The translations under genes were made by a program, and so were the position numbers. From Oxobacter pfennigii (lineage in GTDB: Bacteria > Bacillota > Clostridia > Clostridiales > Oxobacteraceae): DNA of 64,000 nucleotides. The stretch lies in assembly GCF_001317355.1 (NCBI RefSeq), contig NZ_LKET01000032.1:248001-312000 (forward strand). The letters run 5' to 3'. Each line of letters opens with the position of its first letter. Within the stretch, counting starts at the first letter, position 1. The notes beneath the pieces are model-generated. The model saw nothing but the letters and a program-made list of their open reading frames with translations, ran no database searches and was not told the origin of the DNA. Shown here one piece after another: positions 63,456-64,000 of this stretch.

Positions 63456-64000
63456 CTATCTTTTCACAAAAACATTTACCGTACTTTTTTTAATGGCATG
63501 GCGGGCTTCAACAAACCTTATACTTCCTGTCTTTGACCTTAGCACAACTGAATTTGTGGTTGCCATCTCATTTTCATGATAAACTACACCCTTTAACAAA
63601 TCACAGTCGGTAATTCCAGTAGCTGCAAAAAATACATCTTGGGTCTTTACGAGGTCATCCACAGTGAGGACAGAATCAACGTTATCTATGCCAAGCTTTG
63701 ATAATTCATCCTTTTCTTTATCATCCTTGGGCAAAAACTTTGCCTGCATATGGCCTCCGAGACATTTGACTGCCGCGGCTGCTATAACTCCTTCTGATGC
63801 TCCTCCGGTGCCTACAAACAAGTCAACTCCGGTATCATCAAACAAGGCTGCAAGTGCTGCTGCAACATCACCTTCACCAAAGAGCTTGACTCTTGCTCCG
63901 GCTGCCCGGGCATCCCTTATCAATTTTTCATGCCTTGGCCTATCCTGAATAATTACAGTAAGTTCGCTTATGTCCTTATCCAGAGCTTTAGCGACATTTT
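63456..64000 (-). CDS. glpX: Fructose-1,6-bisphosphatase class II, partial
   Basis: C-terminal 181 residues of a GlpX enzyme; the 5' part lies beyond the right window edge. Present: VIIQDRPRHEKLI, FVGTGGASEGVIAAAAVKCLGG and ATGITDCDLLKGV, the phosphate and sugar-binding loops. A caller starting at an internal codon at 63923 would give a false short gene. Gluconeogenic, Mn2+-dependent. Confidence 0.95.
   Translation of the reverse strand, partial: NVAKALDKDISELTVIIQDRPRHEKLIRDARAAGARVKLFGEGDVAAALAALFDDTGVDLFVGTGGASEGVIAAAAVKCLGGHMQAKFLPKDDKEKDELSKLGIDNVDSVLTVDDLVKTQDVFFAATGITDCDLLKGVVYHENEMATTNSVVLRSKTGSIRFVEARHAIKKSTVNVFVKR

Overview
The window is AT-rich chromosomal DNA from an endospore-forming, low-GC Gram-positive bacterium of the class Clostridia. 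The evidence is gpr, spoIIP, spoIVFA/spoIVFB-like genes, a Spo0B-like gene, a BclA-type collagen-like spore surface protein, a CWB2 cell-wall protein, SepF, strong AGGAGG ribosome binding sites, frequent TTG/GTG starts, and a complete selenocysteine machinery. No rRNA operon is present, so the genus cannot be fixed.

Layout. 1-8.3 kb: lepA (cut by the window edge), spoIIP and gpr, with rpsT divergent from gpr, then holA and comEC; this is the conserved Firmicute rpsT/holA/comEC neighbourhood. 8.3-11.6 kb: small unknown genes, a three-repeat CWB2 glucosaminidase-like protein and sepF. 11.6-14.7 kb: a decayed integrative element inserted in the tRNA-Sec gene, flanked by intact selC and a 68-bp displaced 3' copy; it holds a broken tyrosine recombinase, a UDG-like gene, a small membrane protein, a frameshifted NUDIX gene and a truncated DUF3006 gene. 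14.7-19.3 kb: selD-selA-selB-selC read leftward; SelD is itself a selenoprotein with an in-frame UGA, so its true start lies upstream of the obvious ORF. 19.4-26.5 kb: comEA, a sporulation-type D,D-carboxypeptidase, a collagen-like protein, a PstS-like lipoprotein, a phosphatidyltransferase, unknowns and an IS3 remnant. 26.5-37.5 kb: ridA, rsfS, LCP, yqeK, nadD, yhbY, obgE, spo0B-like, rpmA, rplU with leader, rng, and the paired DUF2344/radical SAM genes. 37.6-39.3 kb: spoIVFA/spoIVFB-like pair.

39.5-47.7 kb is accessory: three tandem paralogous HTH-TPR regulators, a degenerate FGGY-kinase-like protein, a YtxH-like small protein and a rhomboid protease. 47.7-53.8 kb: a 1055-residue TPR protein with a Cys-rich N-terminus, type 2 IPP isomerase and a GH1 enzyme. 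53.8-64 kb: aspartate kinase, argG-argH with probable ArgR boxes, a DUF4349 lipoprotein, a CorA-like transporter, 5-formyl-THF cyclo-ligase, thpR, mtnP and partial glpX.

Two unnamed repeat families stand out. One is about 200 bp long with a conserved core and terminal inverted repeats whose sequence changes between copies while pairing is kept (29905, 47733, 52266, plus a solo stem at 55217). The other is a double-hairpin element at 14708 and 28522 whose stems differ in sequence but keep identical geometry.
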